From contig JAJQCJ010000071.1 in the NCBI GenBank assembly GCA_021202775.1, forward strand, positions 1 to 38,820: a stretch of DNA of 38,820 bases, given 5' to 3'. The DNA comes from Clostridiales bacterium (GTDB taxonomy: Bacteria > Bacillota > Clostridia > Oscillospirales > Oscillospiraceae). Below, one piece after another: positions 21,528 through 30,019 of this stretch; the stretch's first letter is position 1, and every line of letters begins with the position of its first letter. Below the pieces are notes generated by a model. It did no database searches. It saw only the letters and a list, made by a program, of their open reading frames with translations, and was not told where the DNA came from. The translations under genes and the position numbers were made by a program.

Positions 21528-23333
21528 TTACGGGTCGGCCTCTGTCAGGGCGGCCCTTTGGTCAATCGTCAGGGACGCGCCGGGCAGGATGGCGGCGTCC
21601 TCCTCATCCTCCACATAGGAGATCGTGACCTGGTCCCCTGCGGTCAGGATGACCACTTCCTCCCACTCGGCGGCGGAGAAGGCGAAGTAATGCTCCGCAT
21701 CCCCTTCCAGCTGCAAGTAGAACCAGGTGTTTCCGTCAATGACGGCGGAGCGGATGTCCGCAACGGCGGCGCTGACGGTGGCGTATTCCGTCCCCGAATC
21801 GTCATCGCTGTGGTCCACCGTGATGCCGTTTTCCATCAGCAGGGCCTCATAGTTCTCTTGGCACTCCTCCACGGAGCTGCCGGTGGCGGTGATCTGATAG
21901 TCAGAGACGCTGACCATGGCGTACATTTTGACCAGCTCCGCGCTGTCCTTCAGCGCCATGAAGTAGGTGGGCTGGTCGGAGATGTTCAGCAGGATGGGGA
22001 AGGTGGCGGAGTACCCCAGATGCTGCACGGCGCCCTCCGCGGAGCTCATGGCGGAATACTCCTCCGCGCCGGTGATGTTGTAGAATTTGGTCTCCTTGGT
22101 GCGCTGATTCACCAGGATGAAGCCCACGATGGACTCATCGCTGCCGGCAGAGGTGACGCCGGTGTAAAGGTACACGTCGTCGTTCAGGGCCAGGTAGTTG
22201 TAGCCCTCGTACTCCCCGGTGGTGGTGGTCACGCCCTTCTGCCCCAGCAGGCTGTTCAGCCAGCCGTTGACCAGGGTGCCGTGGTAGTTGTACTGGTCGA
22301 TGATCAGGGCGGCGTCGTAGACCCGGTCCACCCAGGAGGGCACATCCTCCACATCGTAGTAGATGCACTCGCCGGTGACGGCGTTCACCAGCACCGCGCC
22401 GATCACATCCCGTCCGCCGAAGAGGCCGATGGTGCAGGTTTCCCGGGAGCAGACCCACCAGGGATTGCCGTCCTCATCGATCTCAAAATTGACATTGCCG
22501 AAGAGATAGGTGGGGTAGCGGAAGCGCAGGTAACGGCTCAGGTTGCGGTTGAAGTACTCGCTGGGGGAATACTTGATGCCCTCCTCCAGCTGCACCAGGC
22601 TGGCCTCCTGCGTACACATATCCACGATGATATAACCCGGCAGGCCGTCGGACTGGTTGTTGAACCACTTGATGAAGTCGCCATACTCCAGGCAGGCCAC
22701 CCGCACCGGCTGACTCTGGTAGTTGATCTGGCTGTAATCGCTGCTGACCTCAAACTGGGAGACCAGGCTGCTGTTGGAGCTGATATCCCCCAGCGCCCGC
22801 TTGCCCAGCTGAATGGCCGAGGCCTCGTCCAGCATGGGGATTTTGTCATAGGAGATTTCGGATACATCCTCCATAAAGTCGCCGGTCTGCACATCCATCA
22901 GCTCATAGTAGGCGGTGGCGTGGAACATCACGGCCGAGCTGACGGACCCCACCAGGGCCACGACAAGGCACAGCAGAATGATGATAACGGGGACGCTGCG
23001 CAGCAGCTTTTTGGGGGACAGCACGCTGCTGTAGGCGGCGGCCCGTTTGGACTGCTGCATCCTGGCCCGGTTGATGTGATAGACGCCGTTTTCGTCCTGT
23101 TCAAAGACCACCTTTTCGTTGGTCTTTTGCCCGGAACCGCCGCCCGGCACACCCCCCAACAGGAGCTTTGCCACCAGATAGACCAGGCAGAGGATGATGA
23201 CGAACACATACAGCTCCGCGCTGTGGGGGTTCAGCGCCGGCAGGAGCACATAGAAATAAATCCCGCCAACGACCAGCGTAATGAGCAGGCTGAGCAGTAT
23301 ATTCCTGACAGATCGTGTTTTCGTGGTTTTCAT
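21528..23333 (-). CDS. Large membrane protein of unknown function
   Basis: A 601-residue protein with three N-terminal TM segments (about 11-31, 41-60 and 112-137) and a long extracytoplasmic domain (about 138-600) rich in Asp, Ser, Thr and Tyr. The ectodomain has repeated short strands with YYDV, YYEL and WFYLQL-like patterns and motifs such as GGRDVIGAVLVNAVTGECIY that recall PepSY-like folds, but I do not recognise the family. Between TM2 and TM3 lies a glycine-rich linker (GGVPGGGSGQK). AAAGGAGGG stands before the ATG. It is monocistronic with its own promoter and terminator. Confidence 0.85.
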   Translation of the reverse strand: MKTTKTRSVRNILLSLLITLVVGGIYFYVLLPALNPHSAELYVFVIILCLVYLVAKLLLGGVPGGGSGQKTNEKVVFEQDENGVYHINRARMQQSKRAAAYSSVLSPKKLLRSVPVIIILLCLVVALVGSVSSAVMFHATAYYELMDVQTGDFMEDVSEISYDKIPMLDEASAIQLGKRALGDISSNSSLVSQFEVSSDYSQINYQSQPVRVACLEYGDFIKWFNNQSDGLPGYIIVDMCTQEASLVQLEEGIKYSPSEYFNRNLSRYLRFRYPTYLFGNVNFEIDEDGNPWWVCSRETCTIGLFGGRDVIGAVLVNAVTGECIYYDVEDVPSWVDRVYDAALIIDQYNYHGTLVNGWLNSLLGQKGVTTTTGEYEGYNYLALNDDVYLYTGVTSAGSDESIVGFILVNQRTKETKFYNITGAEEYSAMSSAEGAVQHLGYSATFPILLNISDQPTYFMALKDSAELVKMYAMVSVSDYQITATGSSVEECQENYEALLMENGITVDHSDDDSGTEYATVSAAVADIRSAVIDGNTWFYLQLEGDAEHYFAFSAAEWEEVVILTAGDQVTISYVEDEEDAAILPGASLTIDQRAALTEADP

Positions 23334-23379
23334 GGAGTGCCCTCCTTTGAATTTTAAACTCAGGTTTTCAGCTGTATTC

Positions 23380-23408
23380 AGAATACCACATTTTTACCCG
23401 ATCTGCAA
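23380..23408 (-). promoter_or_regulatory. Promoter of the 601-residue protein gene
   Basis: On the minus strand: TTGCAG (23408-23403), 17-bp spacer, TATTCT (23385-23380). Leader of about 40 nt. Confidence 0.5.
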
Positions 23409-23441
23409 TGCAAAAAAGTCCTTTTACGGAAAAGTTCTCCG

Positions 23442-24356
23442 TCATCCGGAAGGCTCGGAACCGTCATTGGGGGTGCAGGGGTTCACATGAACCATACAGT
23501 GCTTCACCGACGGAAACTTTCGCTCAATCACCTGATGCACCTGCTCCGCAATGGCGTGGGCGTCCGTCAGGGAGAGGCTGCCGTTGGCGGAGATCTCCAC
23601 GTCCACATAGGTGCGGCTGGCGAACTGGCGGGTTTGCAGCAGGTCCACGGACTGGACGCCCGGCTGCAGCAGAATTTCGATGCGCATATCCCGTTCGGTC
23701 TCCGGGTCGCAGGCCCGGTCTGTCAGCTGGCCGGCCGCATTCCGGAAAATGTCAATGCTGGCCTTCAGGATGAAGATGCAGATCACCACACTGGCAATGG
23801 GGTCGCAGACCGGGTATCCCAGCCGCGCCCCCAAAATCCCCAGGAGGGAGCCGATGGAGGACAGGGCGTCGGAGCGATGGTGCCAGGCGTCCGCCATCAG
23901 GGCCGTGGAGCCGATTTTGCGGGCGGCGGCCCGGGTATACCAGTACATGGCCTCCTTGGCGGCGATGGAGACCAGGGCGGCCACCAGGGCCAGCACGCCG
24001 GGAATCTCCAGGGTATCATAGGACGCGGAATAGATTTTCTGAATGCCGGAGCAGCCGATGCCAATACCGGTCAGGGCCAGCACCACCGCCAGCAGAATGG
24101 AGGCGATACATTCCATGCGCTCATGGCCGTACTCGTGCCCGGCATCCGCCTTCCGTCCGGCCAGCTTCACGCTGATCATCACCATGAAGGTGGAAAAGAC
24201 GTCGCTGGCCGAGTGGACGGCGTCGGAAATCATGGCGCTGGAGTTGGCCAGCACCCCGGCCAACAGCTTGAAGAGGGTCAACAGCAGGTTGACTGCAATG
24301 CTCCTGTGGGAGACCCGCATGGCGATTTGGGTTGTATTTTCCGTGAAATCGTTCAT
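23442..24356 (-). CDS. Cation diffusion facilitator (CDF) metal exporter
   Basis: A 304-residue CDF-family transporter that exports divalent metal cations in exchange for protons. Six TM segments: TM2 carries the metal site SDAVHSASD and TM5 carries DAWHHRSDA (both HxxxD). The C-terminal cytoplasmic domain (about 210-290; ILLQPGVQSVDLLQTRQFAS, YVDVEISANGSLSL, HAIAEQVHQVIERKFP) is the dimerising ferredoxin-like domain, with extra histidines near the end (KHCMVHVNPC). ATG 24356 has AGGAG 6 nt upstream. The leader carries a terminator and an aptamer-like fold that resembles the NiCo riboswitch, so the substrate is probably Ni2+, Co2+ or Fe2+; that last step is inference. Confidence 0.93.
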   Translation of the reverse strand: MNDFTENTTQIAMRVSHRSIAVNLLLTLFKLLAGVLANSSAMISDAVHSASDVFSTFMVMISVKLAGRKADAGHEYGHERMECIASILLAVVLALTGIGIGCSGIQKIYSASYDTLEIPGVLALVAALVSIAAKEAMYWYTRAAARKIGSTALMADAWHHRSDALSSIGSLLGILGARLGYPVCDPIASVVICIFILKASIDIFRNAAGQLTDRACDPETERDMRIEILLQPGVQSVDLLQTRQFASRTYVDVEISANGSLSLTDAHAIAEQVHQVIERKFPSVKHCMVHVNPCTPNDGSEPSG

Positions 24357-24429
24357 CAAAAACTCCTATCTGCCGCTGTGGGCCGGCACGGTTCGCCCCC
24401 TCCAGGCGGCGGTGGTAAGGGGGCGTAGA

Positions 24430-24477
24430 TAGAAAAGAACATCTGCGGGACAGGAAAAGCTCACTGTCCCGCAGATG
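24430..24477 (-). terminator. Leader terminator (attenuator) before the CDF gene
   Basis: On the minus strand: perfect 14-bp stem CATCTGCGGGACAG (24477-24464) / CTGTCCCGCAGATG (24453-24440), followed by TTCTTTTCT. It lies between promoter and gene, so it must be bypassed for expression. Its 5' arm contains the last conserved segment of the putative aptamer. Confidence 0.85.
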
Positions 24478-24540
24478 GATTCTTTTGCACGCTGCTCTGC
24501 TGCCAATTGGCCCGACGAAAACGTCTGTTCAGGTTATTGG
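24440..24540 (-). promoter_or_regulatory. Putative NiCo (czcD-type) riboswitch
   Basis: The minus-strand leader shows CCTGAACAG (24533-24525), a hairpin GACG-TTTT-CGTC, then GGGCCAATTGGC, AGAGCAG and GGGACAG (inside the terminator arm). The order GAACAG, GGGC, GAGCAG, GGGACAG with hairpins between matches what I remember of the four-way-junction NiCo aptamer, which regulates CDF exporters by transcription antitermination. Metal binding would hold GGGACAG in the aptamer and block the terminator. The match is by eye only and the closing helix P1 is not clear. Confidence 0.6.
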
Positions 24541-24543
24541 CAG

Positions 24544-24571
24544 TTTATCACAGCGAGCAGCGGTAAGTCAA
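24544..24571 (-). promoter_or_regulatory. Promoter of the CDF leader and gene
   Basis: On the minus strand: TTGACT (24571-24566), 16-bp spacer, GATAAA (24549-24544) preceded by TGT, an extended -10. Positions 24578-24722, between this promoter and the downstream end of the next gene, show nothing recognisable. Confidence 0.6.
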
Positions 24572-24722
24572 GAAAAACTTTAGTTATCAACGGCAAACCG
24601 GCAAAAAATGGGAGTTTCAGATGAAAAAAGTAGTATTTTGACGGTTTCGCCCCATGACGGCCCGCTCCGCCCGTTCGCCATAGCGCAGGCCCGGGAGGCA
24701 CAGGCCGATGCCACCCAGCGGA

Positions 24723-25415
24723 TCAGGCAAAAATCCGTTTGCCCAGCTTGCCCAGGGGCTTGTTGATTTGCCTGGAAAGGGTCCCCACAAAGAGGGCCGC
24801 CGCAACGGTCCCCTCCCGCACGCCGTAAAGGCCGTGGAGAAAGACCAGGGACAGGATGCAGGCGATCACCACCAGGGAAACGTCGAACACCACCTTCATC
24901 GTGCCAAATTTCACGGGCGCCACCTGGCAAATGGCCAGCACCAGCCCCTCCCCGGCCAGCGTCACCACGTTCGCCGTCACCTCAAAGCTCACGCCCACCG
25001 CCACAAGCACGATTCCGATGATGCAGAACACCCATTCCATCCCATAGCCGTTACACTGCAGCGGGCTCAGCGCCCACACGGCGAAGTCGGTCATGTAGCC
25101 GAAGAAAACGGCCACCGCAAGCTGGAGCAGCTGGATGGGCTTATACTGCCGCCTGAGAATGAGGATTTGCAGCAGGACGAAGCAGCAATGCATCAGGATG
25201 GTGATGTTGCCCACCGTCAGCGACGTGACCTCGCTCAGCACCGAAGGGACGCTGGAGATCGGCGACGTCCCCAGTCCCGCCTTGATGGAAAATGCCACCC
25301 CAAAGGCCATAATAAAAAGGCCCACCAGCAGAAACAGGTACCGCCTGACCTGTCTGAACTCTGTCTTTTCCGCCTGCGGCTCAGTTTGGGTTTCTTTCTT
25401 ACGCAAAACAGCCAT
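24723..25415 (-). CDS. YczE/YitT-type integral membrane protein
   Basis: A 230-residue protein with about six TM segments: FLLVGLFIMAFGVAFSIKAGLG first, containing the characteristic GVAFSIKAGLGTSPI.S motif, then ITILMHCCFVLLQILIL, LLQLAVAVFFGYMTDF, VFCIIGIVLVAVGVSF, and a last pair near VVFDVSLVVIACILSLVFLHG. The glycine-rich first helix followed by GTSPI recurs in the YczE/YyaS/YitT group. A role in transport or membrane regulation is not established. AGAAAGAGG lies directly before the ATG. It sits upstream of the CDF unit on the same strand but is separated from it by that unit's own promoter. Confidence 0.8.
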   Translation of the reverse strand: MAVLRKKETQTEPQAEKTEFRQVRRYLFLLVGLFIMAFGVAFSIKAGLGTSPISSVPSVLSEVTSLTVGNITILMHCCFVLLQILILRRQYKPIQLLQLAVAVFFGYMTDFAVWALSPLQCNGYGMEWVFCIIGIVLVAVGVSFEVTANVVTLAGEGLVLAICQVAPVKFGTMKVVFDVSLVVIACILSLVFLHGLYGVREGTVAAALFVGTLSRQINKPLGKLGKRIFA

Positions 25416-25738
25416 CCTCTTTCTAAATTTGATAAGCGCATACAGAAATGCGCCTACTGTTTATCGTACCACACAGTGTCAGCTTTTTCCACCCCTAACG
25501 CGAAAAAAACAGGCCGGGCCGGGCGATTTCACACGCAGTCATGCGTCTGCCTCCGAAGATACAGGCCGGACAGCCAGACTTATGTTATTATAATGAGATG
25601 CCCGAAACTCCTGCGTGCGCACTGTTGGCAGAGAGACTGCGGATGCATTGAAAACAACACGATGCGCCATTCCTGTTGTTCCCTTTGCCCCGCGCACCTC
25701 TTAAAATAAAAGCATCTAAACAAAGGAGGTTCATCGAA

Positions 25739-26092
25739 ATGAACACAGACAAACTTTACGCAGAATCCCTCGCCAGCGAGTATGCCCCCAAGGACACCTC
25801 CAAGGTCGTCGCATTGAAAAAGCTGGACCGGAAGGCCAAGCTGCCGGCAGTCGTCTTTGCCTATGCCTTTGGCATCGTTGGGGCCCTGGTGACCGGATTG
25901 GGGATGTGCCTTTCCATGCAGGTGATCGGTACGCCCACCAGAGCAACGATGGTGGCGGGCATCATCATCGGCCTGCTGGGGCTTCTGGCCATGTCGGTCA
26001 ACCATCCCATTTACAAGCGGATGCTGGAAAAGGGGAAACAGAAGTACGCCTTTGAAATTATGGAGCTCGCAAAGAAAATCAGCGAAAGCTGA
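25739..26092 (+). CDS. Small two-TM membrane protein
   Basis: A 117-residue protein. The N-terminal 35 residues are charged (YAESLASEYAPKDTSKVVAL, then KKLDRKAK) and are followed by two TM segments (about 38-60, VVFAYAFGIVGALVTGLGMCL; 70-88, VAGIIIGLLGLLAMSVNHP) and a basic C-terminus. Homologues recur in gut Firmicutes next to TetR regulators. Some carry the label dihydropteridine reductase, as I recall, but nothing in this sequence supports that. AAAGGAGG stands before ATG 25739. A -10 TATAAT lies at 25589-25594, without a good -35. It is followed by tetR 38 nt later, probably in one operon. Confidence 0.85.
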   Translation: MNTDKLYAESLASEYAPKDTSKVVALKKLDRKAKLPAVVFAYAFGIVGALVTGLGMCLSMQVIGTPTRATMVAGIIIGLLGLLAMSVNHPIYKRMLEKGKQKYAFEIMELAKKISES

Positions 26093-26130
26093 CCCGGACA
26101 GATATGCAGTGTGGACAGGAGGCGCCCGGA

Positions 26131-26709
26131 ATGACAAAAGCGGAAAGCAAATATTTCAACACTGCCCGAAGGATGGACGATGCCTTTCTGTCCCTAATGG
26201 AGCAGAAATCCTTCGAGTATATCACGGTCACGGAGATTTGTCAGAAAGCCGGCGTCAACCGCTCCACCTTCTATCTCCACTATGAAACGGTGGGAGATCT
26301 GCTGACGGAGTGCGTGGAGCAAATCAATCAGCAATTCCTCCTGTGCTTCAAAGAACCTGCGTCAGAGTTCAGGCAGCGCATCGGAACCGCTTCTCTGGAA
26401 GAGCTGTTCCTGATCACACCGGAATACCTGATTCCATATCTGACCTATATCCTGGAGCACAAAACCGTGTTCAGGGTCGTTCTCGCCAATCCGGTGGTCA
26501 TGCAGGCCGCTCAAACCTACGACTTTATATTTGGCGACATCCTCGACCAGATATTGGCCCGCCATCAGGTTCCTGAGCGGGACCGGAGCTATATGCTTTC
26601 CTTTTACATTGAAGGGGTGATGGGCATTGTGAAGCGTTGGCTGCGGTCAGACTGCAAGGACTCCGTTGAGGATATTGCCAAAATCATCATGTGTGTCATT
26701 CGGCGGTGA
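26131..26709 (+). CDS. TetR/AcrR-family transcriptional regulator
   Basis: A 192-residue regulator. The N-terminal helix-turn-helix is clear (MDDAFLSLMEQKSFEYITVT, then EICQKAGVNRSTFYLHYETV). The C-terminal ligand-binding part is all-helical, including TSLEELFLITPEYLIPYLTY-like and SYMLSFYIEGVMGIVKRWL segments, the latter typical of the TetR_C clade found in Firmicutes (dihydroxyacetone-kinase-regulator-like, DhaS type). ATG 26131 has AGGAGG 8 nt upstream. It lies between two small membrane-protein genes in the same direction and probably regulates this cluster. The ligand is unknown. Confidence 0.92.
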   Translation: MTKAESKYFNTARRMDDAFLSLMEQKSFEYITVTEICQKAGVNRSTFYLHYETVGDLLTECVEQINQQFLLCFKEPASEFRQRIGTASLEELFLITPEYLIPYLTYILEHKTVFRVVLANPVVMQAAQTYDFIFGDILDQILARHQVPERDRSYMLSFYIEGVMGIVKRWLRSDCKDSVEDIAKIIMCVIRR

Positions 26710-26712
26710 GTG

Positions 26713-27390
26713 ATGAAGCAGCGAAAAAAGAGTCTCCAGGGCTGCCTGTCCGCTGGCCAGCGCAAGGCGTTCCTGTCCCTGGTCAGCTCAGCGGCGGTCA
26801 ATCTGCTGTATGCCGTCTGGGAAATCCTCTGCGGGATTTACTATCACTCGTACTGGTTTGTGACGCTGGGGTGCTATTATCTCCTGCTGATGCTGACGCG
26901 GTAGACCCTGCTGCGCGGCGCACACGGCGGAGGCTGTTCGGAAGAGATGCAGTGGCGGCGGTGCCGCACCTGCGGTATTCTGCTGCTGCTTCTGAACCTC
27001 ATTCTGTCCGGCATCGTGGTGTCGGCGGTCGTCGGTCATCAGGGTTCCCACTATGCGGGCTATTTGATTTATGCAATGGCCGCATATACCTTCTACAAGG
27101 TCGGCATCGCCGTCAGGAATCTCGCCCGCCATCGCGCCCTGCGTGACCCGGTTTTAGCGGCATCCAGAGCAACCAGCTTTGCCTCCGCCCTGATTTCCAT
27201 GCTTTCACTGGAAATCGCCACGCTCCTGCAATTTGGAACGGACGAGGCGTTTTTCCGGACAATGACCGTGTCCACCGGAACCGGCGTCTGCGTGATACTG
27301 TCCGCAACCGCGCTTTATATGATCGTATCCGCACAGAAAGCCTTGCGTATGCATGATAACCCCTACCAGAGAAAAGCCGAAAAACTGTGA
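26713..27390 (+). pseudogene. Membrane protein gene broken by an amber codon
   Basis: Two parts in the same frame are separated by TAG at 26902-26904: 26713-26901 (KSLQGCLSAGQRKAFLSLVS, ending YYLLLMLTR) and the continuation through 27390 (starting TLLRGAHGGGCSEE, MQWRRCRTCG). Together they form about 225 residues with five or six TM segments, including LLLLNLILSGIVVSAVVG and GYLIYAMAAYTFYKVGIAV. The sequence reads smoothly through the stop, and the rest of the frame is intact, so one nonsense mutation is the only visible lesion. The start nearly touches the tetR stop, which suggests translational coupling. An ATG at 26947 could allow the second part to be made alone. Function unknown. Confidence 0.75.
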
Positions 27391-27392
27391 GA

Positions 27393-27430
27393 GCCGCAGG
27401 AAATCTATCTATGATTTCCTGCGGCTTCTC
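27393..27430 (+). terminator. Terminator of the tetR cluster
   Basis: Perfect 13-bp stem GCCGCAGGAAATC (27393-27405) / GATTTCCTGCGGC (27413-27425) with a 7-nt loop. The trailing T tract is weak (TTCTCC), so its efficiency is uncertain. Confidence 0.65.
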
Positions 27431-27494
27431 CGCTTTGCAGTAAATGAATAAATGATTGATCCGCCAATGCCGGTCCGCTGCGCCCTGACGCTGT

Positions 27495-27878
27495 TCATCC
27501 TTCCGCGTCGTCCCGGTGCCTGCTCAGGTACTCTTTGATTTTCTCAAAGGTGACGACGCTCATGTCATGCTCCATCCGGCAGGCGTCCTCGGTGGCGGTG
27601 TCCTCCGGCACGCCGATGGACATGAGCCAGGCGCTCAGAATCGTGTGCCGCTCGTACATACGCTCCGCAATCTCACGGCCGGCATCTGTCAGGTCCAGCC
27701 AACCGTCCTGATCCATGGTGATGTACCCGCTTTTGCGGAGGTTGGACATGGCCACACTGACGCTGGGCTTGGAGAAGTTCAGCTTCCGCACCACGTCAAT
27801 GCTGCGGCAGACCCCCTTCTCCTGCTTCACCATCAGAATCGCCTCCAGGTAGTTTTCCGATGATTCGTGGATTTCCAT
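27495..27878 (-). CDS. DtxR/MntR-family metal-dependent regulator
   Basis: A 127-residue regulator. The N-terminal winged helix starts with the family motif SSENYLEAILML-like (MEIHESSENYLEAILMVKQE) and contains RSIDVVRKLNFSKPSVSVAM, then NLRKSGYI. The dimerisation and metal-binding domain follows (LTDAGREIAERMYERHTILS), with H, E and C/H ligands expected at RHTIL, EDACRMEHD and the adjacent residues. No SH3-like third domain is present, as in MntR. It would repress metal uptake genes when Mn2+ or Fe2+ is bound. ATG 27878 is used; GAGGAGG lies 12 nt upstream, rather far. A TTG at 27899 is an alternative. Confidence 0.9.
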   Translation of the reverse strand: MEIHESSENYLEAILMVKQEKGVCRSIDVVRKLNFSKPSVSVAMSNLRKSGYITMDQDGWLDLTDAGREIAERMYERHTILSAWLMSIGVPEDTATEDACRMEHDMSVVTFEKIKEYLSRHRDDAEG

Positions 27879-27992
27879 AGTTCGTTGTACCCTCCTCAAA
27901 TGATGTTCCGCCCCGCGTCAGCCTGGCGTTTTGTCCGGAGCCCGGAGCGGCGCACCTCCGATGAGGTTTCGCAGCCTTCCGTCCGCTGTGCG

Positions 27993-29084
27993 TCAGTTGG
28001 TAATGCCCCGGCTCAGCAGATATTTCTTGACCATCAGTGCCACCTTGAAGGTGATGGCGTCGTCGAACTCCCTCAAATCCAAACCGGTCAGCTTCTTGAT
28101 TTTCTCCAGGCGATAGACCAGGGTGTTGCGGTGGACAAAGAGCTTTCTGGCCGTCTCGGACACGTTCAGGTTGTTTTCAAAGAACTTGTTGATGGTGAAC
28201 AGCGTCTCCTGGTCCAGGGCGTCGATGGGATTCTTCTTAAAGACCTCCTGGAGGAACATCTCACACAGGGTAATGGGCAGCTGATAGATCAGGCGGCCAA
28301 TGCCCAGGTTGTCATAGTTGATGATGCTGCGCTCCGCCTCAAAGACCTTGCCCACGTCAATGGCAGTCTGGGCCTCCTTGTAGGCCCGGGCCAGCTCCCG
28401 GATATGCTCCGCAATGGTGCCAATGCCGATGACCACCTTCAACTTCAGCTTCGCCTCAATGGTCTCCTCGATTCCGGCGGCGATTTTATAGAGGTCCTTC
28501 GGCGTAGAGCCTTCGGGAATCTGCTTCACCAGCACCACGTCATTATCGCCCATGGAGAACACAAAATCGTTCTGCCGGTTGGGGAACATGGCCTGAACGG
28601 TATCCAAAATGCCATTCTCCCCGCCCTCCACCGGGCGCACCAGGAACACCGCCCGGGGCGTCTCCGCCGGGAAGTGCAGCTTCTCCGCCTGGGCATAGAT
28701 GTCGCCAATCAGAATATTGTCAGAGATGATGTTTTTGACAAAGGCAGCCTTGTCATACTTCTCCTCATAATAGCTTTTTACGCCGTTCAGAGCCACCGCA
28801 GCCATGTTGCAGATCAGCTTCGCCTGCTCATCATCGCCCTGCACAAAAACAGCATAGTCAAACTGCGCCCGCCAGCCGCTGAGGGATTTAAAGGTGCGGC
28901 CGCCGACCACCAGGGCGGTATCCCGTTCGCTGTTCAGTGCTTCCACGGCGGCTGGCCACTGCTCCCCAATCACAGGGAGGTCATTACACGCCACGACACT
29001 TCCCTCTACATCAATGACGCCGATGACACGGTCCGTACACTCCTTCATTTGAAGCACAACGCTTTGGAACAAACGATTTGACAT
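27993..29084 (-). CDS. PucR/CdaR-type helix-turn-helix regulator
   Basis: A 363-residue regulator. The N-terminal half resembles a sugar-diacid recognition or GAF-like sensor (MSNRLFQSVVLQMKECTDRV, IGVIDVEGSVVACND). A central domain follows (LKLKVVIGIGTIAEHIRELA). The C-terminal helix-turn-helix of the PucR family is plain at about 305-360 (FFENNLNVSETARKLFVHRN, then TLVYRLEKIKKLTGLDLREF). CdaR-like proteins often control sugar-acid or purine catabolism, but no such genes lie nearby. AGAGGAG precedes the ATG, and a good promoter lies at 29145-29173. Confidence 0.9.
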   Translation of the reverse strand: MSNRLFQSVVLQMKECTDRVIGVIDVEGSVVACNDLPVIGEQWPAAVEALNSERDTALVVGGRTFKSLSGWRAQFDYAVFVQGDDEQAKLICNMAAVALNGVKSYYEEKYDKAAFVKNIISDNILIGDIYAQAEKLHFPAETPRAVFLVRPVEGGENGILDTVQAMFPNRQNDFVFSMGDNDVVLVKQIPEGSTPKDLYKIAAGIEETIEAKLKLKVVIGIGTIAEHIRELARAYKEAQTAIDVGKVFEAERSIINYDNLGIGRLIYQLPITLCEMFLQEVFKKNPIDALDQETLFTINKFFENNLNVSETARKLFVHRNTLVYRLEKIKKLTGLDLREFDDAITFKVALMVKKYLLSRGITN

Positions 29085-29144
29085 GAGTGCGTCTCTCCTC
29101 TCTTGTAGTGCGCCTTATCCCGCCTTCGCGGTAAAGCTGTCCTT

Positions 29145-29173
29145 ATTATACTTTTTTTTCCCGCCAAATTCAA
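29145..29173 (-). promoter_or_regulatory. Promoter of the PucR/CdaR-type gene
   Basis: On the minus strand: TTGAAT (29173-29168), 17-bp spacer, TATAAT (29150-29145). Confidence 0.65.
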
Positions 29174-29208
29174 TACTTTTTTTCGTTTCTTTTGTGAATT
29201 TTGACGAA

Positions 29209-29937
29209 TCACCCTTCCGCCAGTCCGCAGCACTCCAGGAGGGCCGCCACCTCCCGGCTGTCCAGCGGGCGAAAGGCCCCCGGTTCCAGGGTTTCATCCA
29301 GAGTCAGCGGCCCCATGGAGAGCCGCTTCAGGTGCCGCACCGGCTTGCCCCGCTGGGCCAGCATCCGTTTCACCTGATGGAACTTGCCTTCCCGCAGGGT
29401 GACCAGGCACAGATGCTCCCCCAGGTTCTCCAGCCCCGCCGGCTGGCAGCGGACGCCGTCCCCCAGGGTCAGCCCGTCGGCAAAGGCAAACACATCCGAA
29501 GCGTCCACCGTCCCCTCCGTCTCGGCGAGATACACCTTGTCCACATGATAGCTGGGGGACAGCAGCCGATGGGTCATGACCCCGTCGTTGGTCAGCAGCA
29601 GCAGGCCCTCCGTGTCCCGGTCCAGACGGCCCACCGGGGCCAGCTTCCGGCGGCGCAGCTCCGGCGGGAGGAGATCCATCACCGTGGCCTGACGGCGATC
29701 CTCTGTGGCGGTGAGCACACCGGCGGGCTTGTTCAGCATCAGGTAGGTGTAGCCCCCGCAGGGGATCGTCTCCCCTGCCACCTGGATCACCGCCCCCTCC
29801 GGCTCCACCTTCGTATCCGGCCGCAGCACCGGCGTACCGTTGACGGAAACCTGCCGACGGCGAATCAGCTCTTTGACCTCTTTCCGGCTGAACCGGCCGG
29901 TGCCGGCCAGCAGCTTGTCTATCCGCTCCGCGCCCAT
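29209..29937 (-). CDS. rsuA: Pseudouridine synthase, RsuA/RluB family
   Basis: A 242-residue RNA-modifying enzyme. It has an N-terminal S4 RNA-binding domain (about 3-55, ERIDKLLAGTGRFSRKEVKE) followed by the RsuA-type catalytic domain, with GRLDRDTEGLLLLTNDG where Asp106 is the nucleophile. LMLNKPAGVLTA and KVYLAETEG are further family motifs, as is EGKFHQVKRMLAQRGKPV near the C-terminus. It converts a uridine in ribosomal RNA to pseudouridine. RsuA (16S position 516) is the likelier assignment by length, but RluB/RluE-type members are similar, so the target is inferred. A -10-like TATACT lies just upstream (29972-29967). Confidence 0.9.
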   Translation of the reverse strand: MGAERIDKLLAGTGRFSRKEVKELIRRRQVSVNGTPVLRPDTKVEPEGAVIQVAGETIPCGGYTYLMLNKPAGVLTATEDRRQATVMDLLPPELRRRKLAPVGRLDRDTEGLLLLTNDGVMTHRLLSPSYHVDKVYLAETEGTVDASDVFAFADGLTLGDGVRCQPAGLENLGEHLCLVTLREGKFHQVKRMLAQRGKPVRHLKRLSMGPLTLDETLEPGAFRPLDSREVAALLECCGLAEG

Positions 29938-30019
29938 TGCCTGCCCTCCAACATGTAAGTTCTTTTAGTATACCATATTTTGCCGGCTTCGTCACCTGTT
30001 TTTTCAGCAATTTGCCGGG

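Noticed and set aside
24440-24560. Manganese (yybP-ykoY) riboswitch before the CDF gene
   Set aside because: The conserved GGGGAGUA-type and UACUG-type loop pieces of that class are not visible; the GNNCAG-type junction strands fit NiCo better.
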